From the NCBI GenBank assembly GCA_964551735.1, contig CAZKEF010000028.1:1-64000 (forward strand): a DNA stretch of 64,000 nt, read 5' to 3'. The stretch's first letter is position 1, and every line of letters begins with the position of its first letter. Below the pieces are notes generated by a model. It was not told where the DNA came from. It was given only the letters and a program-made list of their open reading frames with translations, and did no database searches. Made by a program: the position numbers and the translations under genes. Source of the stretch: DAOUAT01 sp964551735 (GTDB lineage Bacteria > Chloroflexota > Anaerolineae > CG2-30-64-16). Of the stretch, positions 32,313-40,579 are shown piece after piece.

Positions 32313-32936
32313 ATGAAAGGACGGATTCGCTCGCTGATCTATGTGGTGTCCGCGCTGGCGCTGTTGGGCGCCTTCCTGGCGGGCGGCGAGGTCTGGGCGC
32401 GGCCGATGGCCAAACCCTTGGGCCAGACGGTGCCTTCGCCGACGCCTGTGCGGACCTATGCACCCACGGTGATCGCGCCGCCGACCCCCGCCCCGGCCGG
32501 CACCCCGGTCCCGGGTGCGACGCCGGCACCGCCGGCTCCGGGTGCGGCCCTGGCGTTGTCCAAGACGGCGGCCCAACCTGCCATTTGGCCCGGCATGACG
32601 GTGACCTTCACGCTTACATTGACCAACGTGGGCTCCACCTCGCTCCGCCAGGTGACGCTGGAGGACACGCTGCCTGACGGCCTGGAACCGGGCGCGGTGT
32701 TGGCAGGCGCGGGTGCCGTATGGAACGGCCGGGTGTTGCGCGTGGTCGTGCCCGTGTTGGCGCCGGGCGGCGTGCTGCGGGTCGTCTACACGGCGCGGGT
32801 GCTGGCCGACATCGCGCCCAACGCGGTGTTGGTGAACCGGGCGGTGGCTATGGCGGCCGACGGCCAGCAAGCCGTTGCGTTCGTGGTGTTGGGCCAGCCG
32901 CCGCTGGAGCTGCCGCGCACGGGCGGGCTGCGCTGA
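32313..32936 (+). CDS. Secreted DUF11 protein ending in LPRTGG
   Basis: 207-aa exported protein: signal peptide (about 1-29), Pro/Thr-rich spacer, one DUF11-type beta-sandwich (ALSKTAAQPAIWPGMTVTFT, TLEDTLPDGLEPGAVL), and a C-terminus ELPRTGGLR. LPRTG fits the sortase LPXTG pattern, but the usual downstream hydrophobic segment and positive tail are missing; the stop follows two residues after the second Gly. It lies 13 bases after the flippase gene, in the sortase operon. It could be a substrate held by another route, or the motif may be vestigial. Confidence 0.8.
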   Translation: MKGRIRSLIYVVSALALLGAFLAGGEVWARPMAKPLGQTVPSPTPVRTYAPTVIAPPTPAPAGTPVPGATPAPPAPGAALALSKTAAQPAIWPGMTVTFTLTLTNVGSTSLRQVTLEDTLPDGLEPGAVLAGAGAVWNGRVLRVVVPVLAPGGVLRVVYTARVLADIAPNAVLVNRAVAMAADGQQAVAFVVLGQPPLELPRTGGLR

Positions 32937-32941
32937 CGGCG

Positions 32942-34480
32942 ATGCGGTGGAACCGATGGCCTGGGCCGGCCGCGGCCGCGGCCGCGGGGACCCTGTACGC
33001 GGCCGCGTTGGCCCCCGGCCTCACCTGGGCGCACGGCGGCGCGGACGGCGGTGACCTGTTGGCCGCCGCGCTGACCGGCGGCGTGCCTCATCCCCCCGGC
33101 TATCCCACCTATCAGATCCTGCTGCGCGCGGCCATTGCCTTGTATCCCGGCGAGCCGGCCCGCGCGGGCAATTGGCTCTCGGCGCTGTGTATGGCGGTTG
33201 CTGCCGGCCTGTTGGCTGACCTGGCGCGGCGGATGCTGACATGCGGGCATCCAGCGGATTGCCGCATGTTACGGCATGAACTCAGCGCGACGGCCGGCGC
33301 GCTGGCCTGGGCGGCCGCGCCGGCGGTGTGGGGCCAGGCCACCATCACCGAGGTGTACGGCCTCCATGCGCTGGCGTGCCTGGCCGTGCTGTGGCTGCTG
33401 TGGCGTTGGCGCGAGGATCTCGACAGGGGCGGGAGCGGCGCGCGCTGGCTGGCCTTGGCCGGGTTGGCCTTCGGCCTGGGGTTGGGCAACCACCTGTCGC
33501 TGGCGCTGCTTGTGCCCGGCGCGCTGGCCTGGCTGTGGGCCGGGCGGGGCCAGATCCGGGGCCTCCAGGTTGCTGGCGCGTGGGCGCTGGCCGGGCTGGG
33601 GGTCTACGGGTATCTGCCGCTGGCCGCGGCCGGCTATCCGCCGGTGAACTGGGGTGACCCGCACACGCCGGCCCGCCTGGCCTGGGTCGCCTCGGGGTGG
33701 CTGTATCGCGACCTGGTGTTCGGCCTGCCGCTGGCCGAGCTGCCCGGCCGGTTGGCCGCGCTGGCCGGTGAGCTGCTGCGCCAGTTCGGGACCTGGGGCG
33801 CGCTGTTGGCTGTGGCCGGTCTGTGGCAGGTTGATCGGCGGCAGCACGCCTGGTGGCGGGCCACGGGGCTGATTGCGCTGGCGTACGCCGCCTACGCGGT
33901 CGGCTACCGCGCGGATGACGCGTTCGTGTATCTGCTCCCGGCCTGGGCGATGGTTGCGCTATGGCTGGCTGCGGGGGTAGCCTGGACGGGGGAGGTGTTG
34001 GCGCGTTGGCGCCGATGGCCGGCCGCCGTGGTGGTTGTAGCGATGGTTGCGCTCATCGCGCTGCCGGGCATCTCGGTGGCCCGCTTTTGGCCGGAGAACG
34101 ACCTGCGCCGCGACACCGCAGCGCGCGACTTCGTGGCCGCCGCCCTGGCCGAGGCCGAGCCCGGCGCGGTCATCCTGACCGCCACCGATGGGCCGACCTT
34201 TGCCCTGTGGTACGCGGTGTACGGCCTGGGGCAGCGGCCCGATGTGACGCCGCTGAACGTGAGCCTGTTCGGCTTCGACTGGTATCGCCTGACCCTGCAC
34301 GCCCACCACCTGGACGCACTGATGGGGGTGGATGTGTGTGGGGTGGAGCCGGATCTGGCGCAGCTCGTGACGCTGGGCGCGGGGCAACGGCCGTTTTACC
34401 GCGTCGAGCCGCTTCCCCTGGCGTTCCCTGGTATGCGCGAACAGCCGGCCGGGACGTTGGTGCGTATTTTGCCTGAGTGA
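32942..34480 (+). CDS. DUF2723 membrane protein (second copy)
   Basis: 512-aa polytopic GT-C-like membrane protein. Acidic first loop (ADGGDLLAAAL), GVPHPPGYPTYQILLR (the PGYP signature) and VWGQATITEVYGLHAL match the DUF2723 pattern and the 23792-25879 protein. ATG 32942 is 5 bases after the LPRTGG gene stop; the longer frame that opens upstream overlaps that gene and is a shadow. Probably uses a lipid-phosphate sugar to modify an envelope component made by this operon. Confidence 0.8.
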   Translation: MRWNRWPGPAAAAAAGTLYAAALAPGLTWAHGGADGGDLLAAALTGGVPHPPGYPTYQILLRAAIALYPGEPARAGNWLSALCMAVAAGLLADLARRMLTCGHPADCRMLRHELSATAGALAWAAAPAVWGQATITEVYGLHALACLAVLWLLWRWREDLDRGGSGARWLALAGLAFGLGLGNHLSLALLVPGALAWLWAGRGQIRGLQVAGAWALAGLGVYGYLPLAAAGYPPVNWGDPHTPARLAWVASGWLYRDLVFGLPLAELPGRLAALAGELLRQFGTWGALLAVAGLWQVDRRQHAWWRATGLIALAYAAYAVGYRADDAFVYLLPAWAMVALWLAAGVAWTGEVLARWRRWPAAVVVVAMVALIALPGISVARFWPENDLRRDTAARDFVAAALAEAEPGAVILTATDGPTFALWYAVYGLGQRPDVTPLNVSLFGFDWYRLTLHAHHLDALMGVDVCGVEPDLAQLVTLGAGQRPFYRVEPLPLAFPGMREQPAGTLVRILPE

Positions 34481-34483
34481 CGT

Positions 34484-36325
34484 ATGAAACCGAGAACCTG
34501 GGTGCTCCTTGGCTTTCTGCTGGTGCTGCTGGCCGCCTTTGCCTGGCTGGGCGCGGCGGGCTATCGCACGGCGGCCAACGCGCGGCTGGCGCTGGCCGAT
34601 CTCGATCGCTTGCAGGCTGCGACGGATGGGCCGTCGCTGGCCGCGTTGCCCGCGGTGCAGGCCGACCTGGCCGCGCTGGAGGCGCACCTCGTCGCGGTCC
34701 AAGCGTATGGCCGGCCGTTTTTGTGGCTGGCCCCCAGGCTGGGCTGGCTGCCCGGTTTTGGCCGTGAGGCGGTCGCGGCGCCGGCGTTGCTGGAGATGGC
34801 CGTGCAGGCAGCGGCCGCAGGCCGGGGCGCCGTGGATGCCCTGGCGCCGTTGGCCGGACTGCTGGGGGATGGCGCCGGGCTGGACAGCTTGCCGGCCCTG
34901 ACCCAGGGGCTGCGCGATGCCGCGCCCGGGCTGGCAGAGGCCCAGGCGCGCCTGGCCGCGGCCGACCGCGCGCGCGCGGGGATCCAAGGGCCGCTCGACC
35001 CGCGATTGCAGCGGCAGATCGACCGGGTCGACCAGCTGCTGCCGTTGGCCGAGGCTGGCTTGGAGGCGGCCGCCGTGGTGCCGGGCCTGCTGGGCGCGGA
35101 TGGCCGGCGTGCATACCTGGTGTTGGCGCAGAACAGCCACGAGCTGCGCGCGACCGGCGGCTTCATCTCGGGGGTCGGCGTGGTTGCCTTTGAGGGCGGC
35201 CGCATCGCCGAGCTCAAGGTGACCGACAGCTACGCGGTGGACAATTGGGACCAGCCGCACCCCGCGCCGCCCCAGCCGCTGTCCGAGCAGATGGGCCTCC
35301 AGCTCTGGACGGTGCGCGATGCCAACTGGTCCCCCGACTTCGGCCAGGCGAGCGAGGTGACCCGCGCGCTTTACGCGCAGGATCAGGGAGTGGCCACTGA
35401 TGGCGCGATCGCGGTGGACCTGGAAGCCGTGCGCATGTTGGTGGGGGTCTTGGAGCCGCTTCAGGTGCCCGGCATCGACGAGGCGATAACCGCGGCCAAC
35501 ACCATCCAATGGATGAAGGAAGCCTGGCAATCCCCTGCCGCCACCGAGGAGAGCATCCAGTCAGCCCAGCGCCGGGAGTGGTATTTGAGCCGCAAGGATT
35601 TCATGGGCGAGCTCTTGGCTGCCGCGCTGGCCAGGTTGGAGGGCGGCGCAGACCTGGATCTGGTGGCCCTGGCGCGCACAGTGCTGCAGATGTTGGACCG
35701 GCGCCACCTGCAGATCAGCGTGGATGACCCGACGGTGGCCGCGCTGTTGGCCGCGCGCGGCTGGGATGGTGGCGTGCGCCCGCGCCAGGGCAGCGATTTC
35801 CTGGCCGTGATTGACAGCAATGTGGGGTACAACAAGGTCAACGCGGCGGTCCGGCCGGCGCTTCGTTACAGCGTGGCGGCGCAGGATGGCGGCCTGGTCG
35901 CGACCCTGGTCATCTCTTACACCCACACTGCGCCGGCCGGCGTCGAGCCGGTGTGCGACCGATCCCCGCGCTATGGCGATTCCTACGATGAGATGACCCG
36001 GCGCTGCTACTGGAACTATCTGCGGGTTTACGCGCCCGGCGGCAGCGAGCTGCTGGCGGCCGAGGGGCTGAAGAAGACGGCCACTGAGCTGGGCGAACGC
36101 GGCGCCACGGTCTTCGCCGGGGATTTCGTGGCGCCGCCGGGCGCGGTGCACGCGGTGACGCTGCGCTACCGGCTGCCGGCCGATCTGTCCGCCGCGCCTT
36201 ATCGCCTGTTCGTGCGCAAGCAGGCCGGCACGTTGGCCCTGCCGCTGCTGGTCGAAGCGCCCGGTTGCCGTTGGGAGACCGATCTGCGGGAGGATCGGGT
36301 GTTCGCGTGTGGTGAGGACGAGTAA
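34484..36325 (+). CDS. DUF4012 secreted/anchored protein
   Basis: 613-aa protein with an N-terminal membrane anchor (about 5-27), a helical region to ~210, then the DUF4012 core: LVLAQNSHELRATGGFISGVG, ELKVTDSYAVDNWD and a C-terminal beta-rich part. DUF4012 proteins are common in Actinobacteria and Chloroflexota envelope/polysaccharide loci, distantly LytR-CpsA-Psr-like in context; enzymatic role is not established. Three bases separate it from the DUF2723 gene. Confidence 0.82.
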   Translation: MKPRTWVLLGFLLVLLAAFAWLGAAGYRTAANARLALADLDRLQAATDGPSLAALPAVQADLAALEAHLVAVQAYGRPFLWLAPRLGWLPGFGREAVAAPALLEMAVQAAAAGRGAVDALAPLAGLLGDGAGLDSLPALTQGLRDAAPGLAEAQARLAAADRARAGIQGPLDPRLQRQIDRVDQLLPLAEAGLEAAAVVPGLLGADGRRAYLVLAQNSHELRATGGFISGVGVVAFEGGRIAELKVTDSYAVDNWDQPHPAPPQPLSEQMGLQLWTVRDANWSPDFGQASEVTRALYAQDQGVATDGAIAVDLEAVRMLVGVLEPLQVPGIDEAITAANTIQWMKEAWQSPAATEESIQSAQRREWYLSRKDFMGELLAAALARLEGGADLDLVALARTVLQMLDRRHLQISVDDPTVAALLAARGWDGGVRPRQGSDFLAVIDSNVGYNKVNAAVRPALRYSVAAQDGGLVATLVISYTHTAPAGVEPVCDRSPRYGDSYDEMTRRCYWNYLRVYAPGGSELLAAEGLKKTATELGERGATVFAGDFVAPPGAVHAVTLRYRLPADLSAAPYRLFVRKQAGTLALPLLVEAPGCRWETDLREDRVFACGEDE

Positions 36326-36371
36326 ACGGGTGAAGGTGAAAGCGTCTGATGACACCCTGGGAGTCGGATTC

Positions 36372-36908
36372 ATGAACAATTCAGCATCGAAGCAATACGT
36401 CAACGTTGCGCGGCGCCGCCGCGCCGCGTCTCGTTGTCTCCCCCTCTCCTTGTCTCCCCTTCTGCTGGCCCTCCTCTTCATCCTCCTGGCCGTTAGCGGC
36501 TGCGTCGCGCCCGTCCGCGTGGAGTGGCGCACCGAGACGGAGATGAACACCATCGGTTTCAACCTGTACCGCGGGGAGTCGGCCGAGGGGCCGTTCGATG
36601 TCAAGGTGAATGACCAGCTCATCCCCTCATCGGCCGACGCGTTGACCGGCGCCAGCTACAGCTACATCGATCGGACCGCGCGGGCTGGGGTGATCTATTA
36701 CTACCAGCTTGAGGAAGTGGAGCAGAACGGCCGCACCAACACCTTCGGGCCGATCAGCGTGCGGGCCGGCGGTCTGGCGTGGTGGCACCTGGTCTCGCTG
36801 GTCGCCTTGGGCGGCCTGGTGGCGTTCGCCTGGCTGCGCGGGGGCAAGACCGTAAAAGTGGGTCCACCGCCGGGAGGGAAGGGCCCGGCGGGACCTCCCG
36901 GCGGTTGA
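36372..36908 (+). CDS. Lipoprotein with FN3-like domain and C-terminal membrane segment
   Basis: 178-aa protein. N-terminal hydrophobic stretch ending LAVSGC fits a lipobox; then an FN3-like domain (TIGFNLYRGESAEGPF, YSYIDRTARAGVIYYYQLEE), a C-terminal membrane segment (LVSLVALGGLVAFAWL) and a Pro/Gly tail. Part of the signal peptide (RCLPLSLSPLLL) is encoded by CTCC-type heptamers (36428-36462), another case of repeat DNA inside a coding region. ATG 36372 is preferred over the upstream in-frame start that overlaps the DUF4012 gene. Last gene of the operon. Confidence 0.7.
   Translation: MNNSASKQYVNVARRRRAASRCLPLSLSPLLLALLFILLAVSGCVAPVRVEWRTETEMNTIGFNLYRGESAEGPFDVKVNDQLIPSSADALTGASYSYIDRTARAGVIYYYQLEEVEQNGRTNTFGPISVRAGGLAWWHLVSLVALGGLVAFAWLRGGKTVKVGPPPGGKGPAGPPGG
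36428..36462 (+). repeat. CTCCCC-type short repeats inside a signal-peptide coding region
   Basis: CGTCTCG, TTGTCTC, CCCCTCT, CCTTGTC, TCCCCTT in succession, the same pyrimidine family as 4564-4600 and the reverse complement of 7021-7050. Confidence 0.6.
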
Positions 36909-36933
36909 ACGGGACACGATACCCCACCTGATT

Positions 36934-37070
36934 CCGGCCACCCCTGCGGAGTCTCCTTGCGGAAACCCTATCAGTCGGCGCAGGCCGACGGCTCGACTGA
37001 GCGCGCCGAAGTCTTCGCAAGGGTGGCCGTGACTTCAGTCGCCGGGCCTCTGTGACTTCCAGTTGCCCGG
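36934..37070. repeat. Y-shaped palindromic repeat (RAYT-associated family)
   Basis: CGGCCACCCCTGCGGAGTC ... GTCGGCGCAGGCCGAC ... CGAAGTCTTCGCAAGGGTGGCCGTGACTTCAGTCGCC: same words as the arrays at 46990-47112 and 47603-48105. It fills the gap between the FN3 lipoprotein and the convergent nuclease. Confidence 0.75.
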
Positions 37071-37087
37071 AACCCCTCGGATCTCGG

Positions 37088-40000
37088 TTAGCGCCGGCGG
37101 CGCAGCAGCGCCAGGCCGGCGAGGCCTGCCAACCCGGCCAGCATCGGCCAGGCCGTGGGCAGGGCCGGGGTCGCTGTCAGGCTGCGCAGCCCCAGCGCGT
37201 TGGGGCCGAAGCTCCAGATGTAATCTTCCACTTCGCCGCCGGCCGCAGTGCCGGTGGCCGCGGGGGCCGCGTCGGGCCCGGCGGCCGCGACCTCGACCTG
37301 CTCCTCCGGGTAGAGGCGGAAGCGAGCCGGGAAGCCTTCATCGCTGACCGTCACCGGGATGTCAAACGCGATGGTCGTCACCTGGCCGGGCGTCACCGGC
37401 ACGTTGGCGAACACCAGCTCGCCCTCGCCGTCGAAGTGGCGGTTCAGGTTCCAGTCAATCCAGCCGGCAAGCCAGCCGGCGCCGCCGGTCACGGTCACGT
37501 CCACCTTACCGCCGTCGGCCTGGCTCCAGAGCCAGCCGGGGGTTGGGGTCACGCCGTCGTCGGTCTCGTCGTCGCCGTTCGGGACGGCGGCCGGCTCGCC
37601 CGTCCACAGCGCGCCCAGGCGGATTGCGCCCTGGCCGGTGTGTGAGGCGACGCCGTAGGACAGCGGCAGGTCGCTCTGATCGGCGAAGAGCCCCAGGCCC
37701 AGCAGCATGGGGTCGTGATCCGACGACCGGTAGGCGTCCGCCGCGTAGAGATCCTGCGGCTTGAACTCAGTGTTGTAGTCAATCACCGACGGCTCGTCCG
37801 CGTTGATGTGCCAGATGGCTGCGCTCGCTGCCTGCGCGTCCAACGATGGGGTGGTCAGGATGTGATCCAGCGCGCCCGAGAAGCCGTCGAAGATGTAGGA
37901 GTAGCGGTCCGCCGCGGGGATCTTGTTACCCTGGTTGACCAGCCCGCCGGCCTCGAGGGCCAGGATGGGGTCCTCGGCGCCGTACGCGTTGAAGTCGCCC
38001 AGGGTCAGCACGTCGGGGTCGCCGCTCGCCGTTTGCAGGTCGGCGATGAAGGTCAGCAGGGCGGTGGCTTGGGCGACCCGTTTGGCATTCCAGCAGCCCT
38101 GGCCATCTCCTTGATCCTGGTCGAGGCCCGTGGCATCGGTGCAGCCTTTGGATTTGAAGTGGTTCACCACCACCGTGAATTCCTCGCCGGTGGCGACGAC
38201 GGTGAAGGTCTGGGCCAGGGGCGGCCGGTCGAACAGCGGATCGTAGTCCACGGTGCTGGTCTGGTAGTTCTGCGGGCTGCCGACGGGCGCCACCACCGCC
38301 GGTTTGTAGATCAGCGAGACCTTGATCGCATCATCGCCCGGCGCGGGCTCGACCACGTAGGCGTAGGTGTCCGGCGCGGTGGCGTCGTTCAGCGCCTTGA
38401 CCAGCTCGGCCAGCGCGGTGACGTCGGTGTTCTCGATCTCCATCAGGCCCACCACGTCCGCGTCCAGGCCCTTGAGTGCGGCCAGCAGCTTGGCAAGCTG
38501 GCGGTCTCGCTCCAGCTCGGAATCGGCGCCGCGACAGTCCTGATCTTGCAGCGGGCCGCAGACATCAGGGCCGGCGTCAACGGTGTAGAACCAGTTCAGC
38601 GTGTTGAAGGTGGCGACGCGCACGTTGCCGCCCACTGCCGCGGGCGCGACCGGCCGCGCGTTGACGCGGGTGAAGCTCACCGGCTCGGTCGGCTGCAGGC
38701 GGTAGTCGCGGATTGAGGAGGTTGACGAGATCGGCCCGTAGTCCAGCGTGCCGGTGAGGCCGGTCACCACGTCGCCCGCGCGCAGGGTGTTGTCCGGCCC
38801 GATGAAGGGGATCGGGTTCGGGTTCTGGCCGCTGTAGCCGTCGTCCAGCACCAGGATGCGCCGCGCGTTCAGCTCGAAGGTGTCGCCCAGGCCGTTGCCG
38901 TTGGTCGGGTTGTACATGCGGCCGTCGGACGACAGCGTCACCTGGCCGTAGCGGCCCTGGAAGTAGTTCTGGCTGGCCGTGAGCGGTTCGGGGAAGGTGA
39001 TCAGCATCCCCTCGTAGCGCTCCAGGTCGTTGTTAACCGCTTCGGGCAGGTCCACCGGGGTCGGGGCGATGCTGCCCGTGCCGCACCGGTTCAGCGCGGT
39101 CACGTTATCAATCTCGGTGACGCCGTTGAACTCCTTGACCGTGCCCTTGACGTGCACCTCGTCGCCGACCAGCACATCCACCCACGACAGGGCGTTGGCG
39201 GCCGGGATGTAGACGAAGATGCCGTCGGAGGTGAGCGGGTCGCCGTCGCCGGCCGGGTCCTGCACGTAGAAGCCGCTGAGGCCGCTCGCACCCTGGAAGT
39301 CGCCCACCACGATGCCCTCGATGTCTACGACCGTGCCGACCAGGGGGCTGGTCTCGCCGCTCCCCTGCACCGCGTAGATGCCGGTGTAGGGGTCATCGCA
39401 GACGTAGGCCGGCGTGCTGAAGCTCCAGGCGGTGTCGGACGCCATGTTGTCCGGCGGATCGTCGGTGTCCACGTCCGTCACCTGCGCGGCGTAGACCGTG
39501 ACGGTGCAGGTCTCACCCAGCGCGAAATCGGCGTCCGGGTTCAGCGTGAAGGTTGTGGGGCCGCCGGTGGCCGCGGCCGGGTGAGCCCCGCTGACGGTGC
39601 ACGTGATGTCGTACCAGCCATCGGCGGCCACGACCTCCTCGGTGAAGCTGATCGACAGGTCGGCCGCGGGGTTGACGTTGGTCGCGTTGTTGGCCGGGCT
39701 CGTGCTGGCGACCGCGGGCGCGGCGTCGCCTGCACCGCCGCCGAAGGTCTGGCCGGTGTTGCACGCGCCGAAGGTGTTGGCCGCGGCGGCCTGCCAGGTG
39801 AAATCGCTGTCTACCGTGCCGCTGCCGGCCAGTTGCAGCGAATGGCCCACCGGAGTGTCGCTGGGTTCACTCACGCCGATGTCGGTGCTGGTCATGCCGT
39901 TGGCCGGGCCATTGGTGGCCGCAAAGGTCCCTTCGTAGCTGAGGAACTGGATGACCGTTGCGCTGGCGTCCACCAACGCCATGCCGTCCGGCGCTCCATT

Positions 40001-40330
40001 CTGAATGCCGTTGACCGCATAGTTGATCACATAAAGGTCGTAAGAGCCGCAAGCTCCCGCGACGGCACCTAGCGGGTCGGTGTCGTACGAGGCCCCGCCG
40101 CTGCCGTTGTAGAGCACGATGGTCCAGCCGGTGAGGTCCGTGCCTGCCGGCGCCACGACCTCGATCGCCTCGCCGGCGTCTGTGCCGTCGTTGTCGTAGT
40201 GGATCTCGTTGATGAAGACCGTGGTTGCCAGTGGCGCTGTCGGCGCCGCCCATGCCGGCGGAATGATCGCCAGCGCGAACCCGAGGATGACGATAGCGAA
40301 GACCAGGTGTGGAAGCGGTGTGCGGTGCAT
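37088..40330 (-). CDS. ExeM/NucH-type extracellular nuclease with C-terminal anchor
   Basis: 1080-aa secreted protein. Order: signal peptide (1-28), lamin-tail-like domain (INEIHYDN...GEAIEV), Ig-like domain, an OB-like domain (GIVVGDFQGASGLSGFYVQ), endonuclease/exonuclease/phosphatase domain (VATFNTLNWF, GLMEIEN, NHFKSKG, GDFNAYG, SDHDPM), GEVED-type domain (GWIDWNLNRHFDGEGE, GEVEDYIW), and a C-terminal tail GPNALGLRSLTA followed by a hydrophobic stretch and RRRR. It should degrade extracellular DNA at the cell surface. The tail closely matches that of the lamin-tail protein at 42891. ATG 40330 follows AGGAGAG. Confidence 0.92.
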   Translation of the reverse strand: MHRTPLPHLVFAIVILGFALAIIPPAWAAPTAPLATTVFINEIHYDNDGTDAGEAIEVVAPAGTDLTGWTIVLYNGSGGASYDTDPLGAVAGACGSYDLYVINYAVNGIQNGAPDGMALVDASATVIQFLSYEGTFAATNGPANGMTSTDIGVSEPSDTPVGHSLQLAGSGTVDSDFTWQAAAANTFGACNTGQTFGGGAGDAAPAVASTSPANNATNVNPAADLSISFTEEVVAADGWYDITCTVSGAHPAAATGGPTTFTLNPDADFALGETCTVTVYAAQVTDVDTDDPPDNMASDTAWSFSTPAYVCDDPYTGIYAVQGSGETSPLVGTVVDIEGIVVGDFQGASGLSGFYVQDPAGDGDPLTSDGIFVYIPAANALSWVDVLVGDEVHVKGTVKEFNGVTEIDNVTALNRCGTGSIAPTPVDLPEAVNNDLERYEGMLITFPEPLTASQNYFQGRYGQVTLSSDGRMYNPTNGNGLGDTFELNARRILVLDDGYSGQNPNPIPFIGPDNTLRAGDVVTGLTGTLDYGPISSTSSIRDYRLQPTEPVSFTRVNARPVAPAAVGGNVRVATFNTLNWFYTVDAGPDVCGPLQDQDCRGADSELERDRQLAKLLAALKGLDADVVGLMEIENTDVTALAELVKALNDATAPDTYAYVVEPAPGDDAIKVSLIYKPAVVAPVGSPQNYQTSTVDYDPLFDRPPLAQTFTVVATGEEFTVVVNHFKSKGCTDATGLDQDQGDGQGCWNAKRVAQATALLTFIADLQTASGDPDVLTLGDFNAYGAEDPILALEAGGLVNQGNKIPAADRYSYIFDGFSGALDHILTTPSLDAQAASAAIWHINADEPSVIDYNTEFKPQDLYAADAYRSSDHDPMLLGLGLFADQSDLPLSYGVASHTGQGAIRLGALWTGEPAAVPNGDDETDDGVTPTPGWLWSQADGGKVDVTVTGGAGWLAGWIDWNLNRHFDGEGELVFANVPVTPGQVTTIAFDIPVTVSDEGFPARFRLYPEEQVEVAAAGPDAAPAATGTAAGGEVEDYIWSFGPNALGLRSLTATPALPTAWPMLAGLAGLAGLALLRRRR

Positions 40331-40419
40331 GATGTTAGACTCTCCTTTGCGTCTGATGTGTCGGGCCGCCGCGCGGCGGATGGGGGAGCGCGACGCGTCC
40401 GGTTGAGGGTGTCGTTCAC

Positions 40420-40448
40420 ATGATACCCCAACCCGCGCGCGATGGCAA
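40420..40448 (-). promoter_or_regulatory. Promoter of the nuclease gene
   Basis: Minus-strand TTGCCA (40448-40443) and TATCAT (40425-40420), 17-base spacer. Confidence 0.65.
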
Positions 40449-40467
40449 ACGGGGCACGTTGAGGAGG

Positions 40468-40496
40468 TTGCACGGTGAAGTGGTCTGTGCTAGTAT
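40468..40496 (+). promoter_or_regulatory. Promoter of the G8-like protein gene
   Basis: TTGCAC (40468-40473) and TAGTAT (40491-40496), 17-base spacer; back to back with the nuclease promoter. Confidence 0.6.
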
Positions 40497-40579
40497 CCCC
40501 ATACGTCTTCATGCCCTGCTATTCACTTTTGAAGACGATTCTTCGTTCAGAAATCCATTCCAGGAAGGAGAGCACTCCC

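Noticed and set aside
33959..35530. 523-codon open frame on the - strand
   Set aside because: Antisense to DUF2723 and DUF4012 genes; low-complexity Arg/Gln/His composition.
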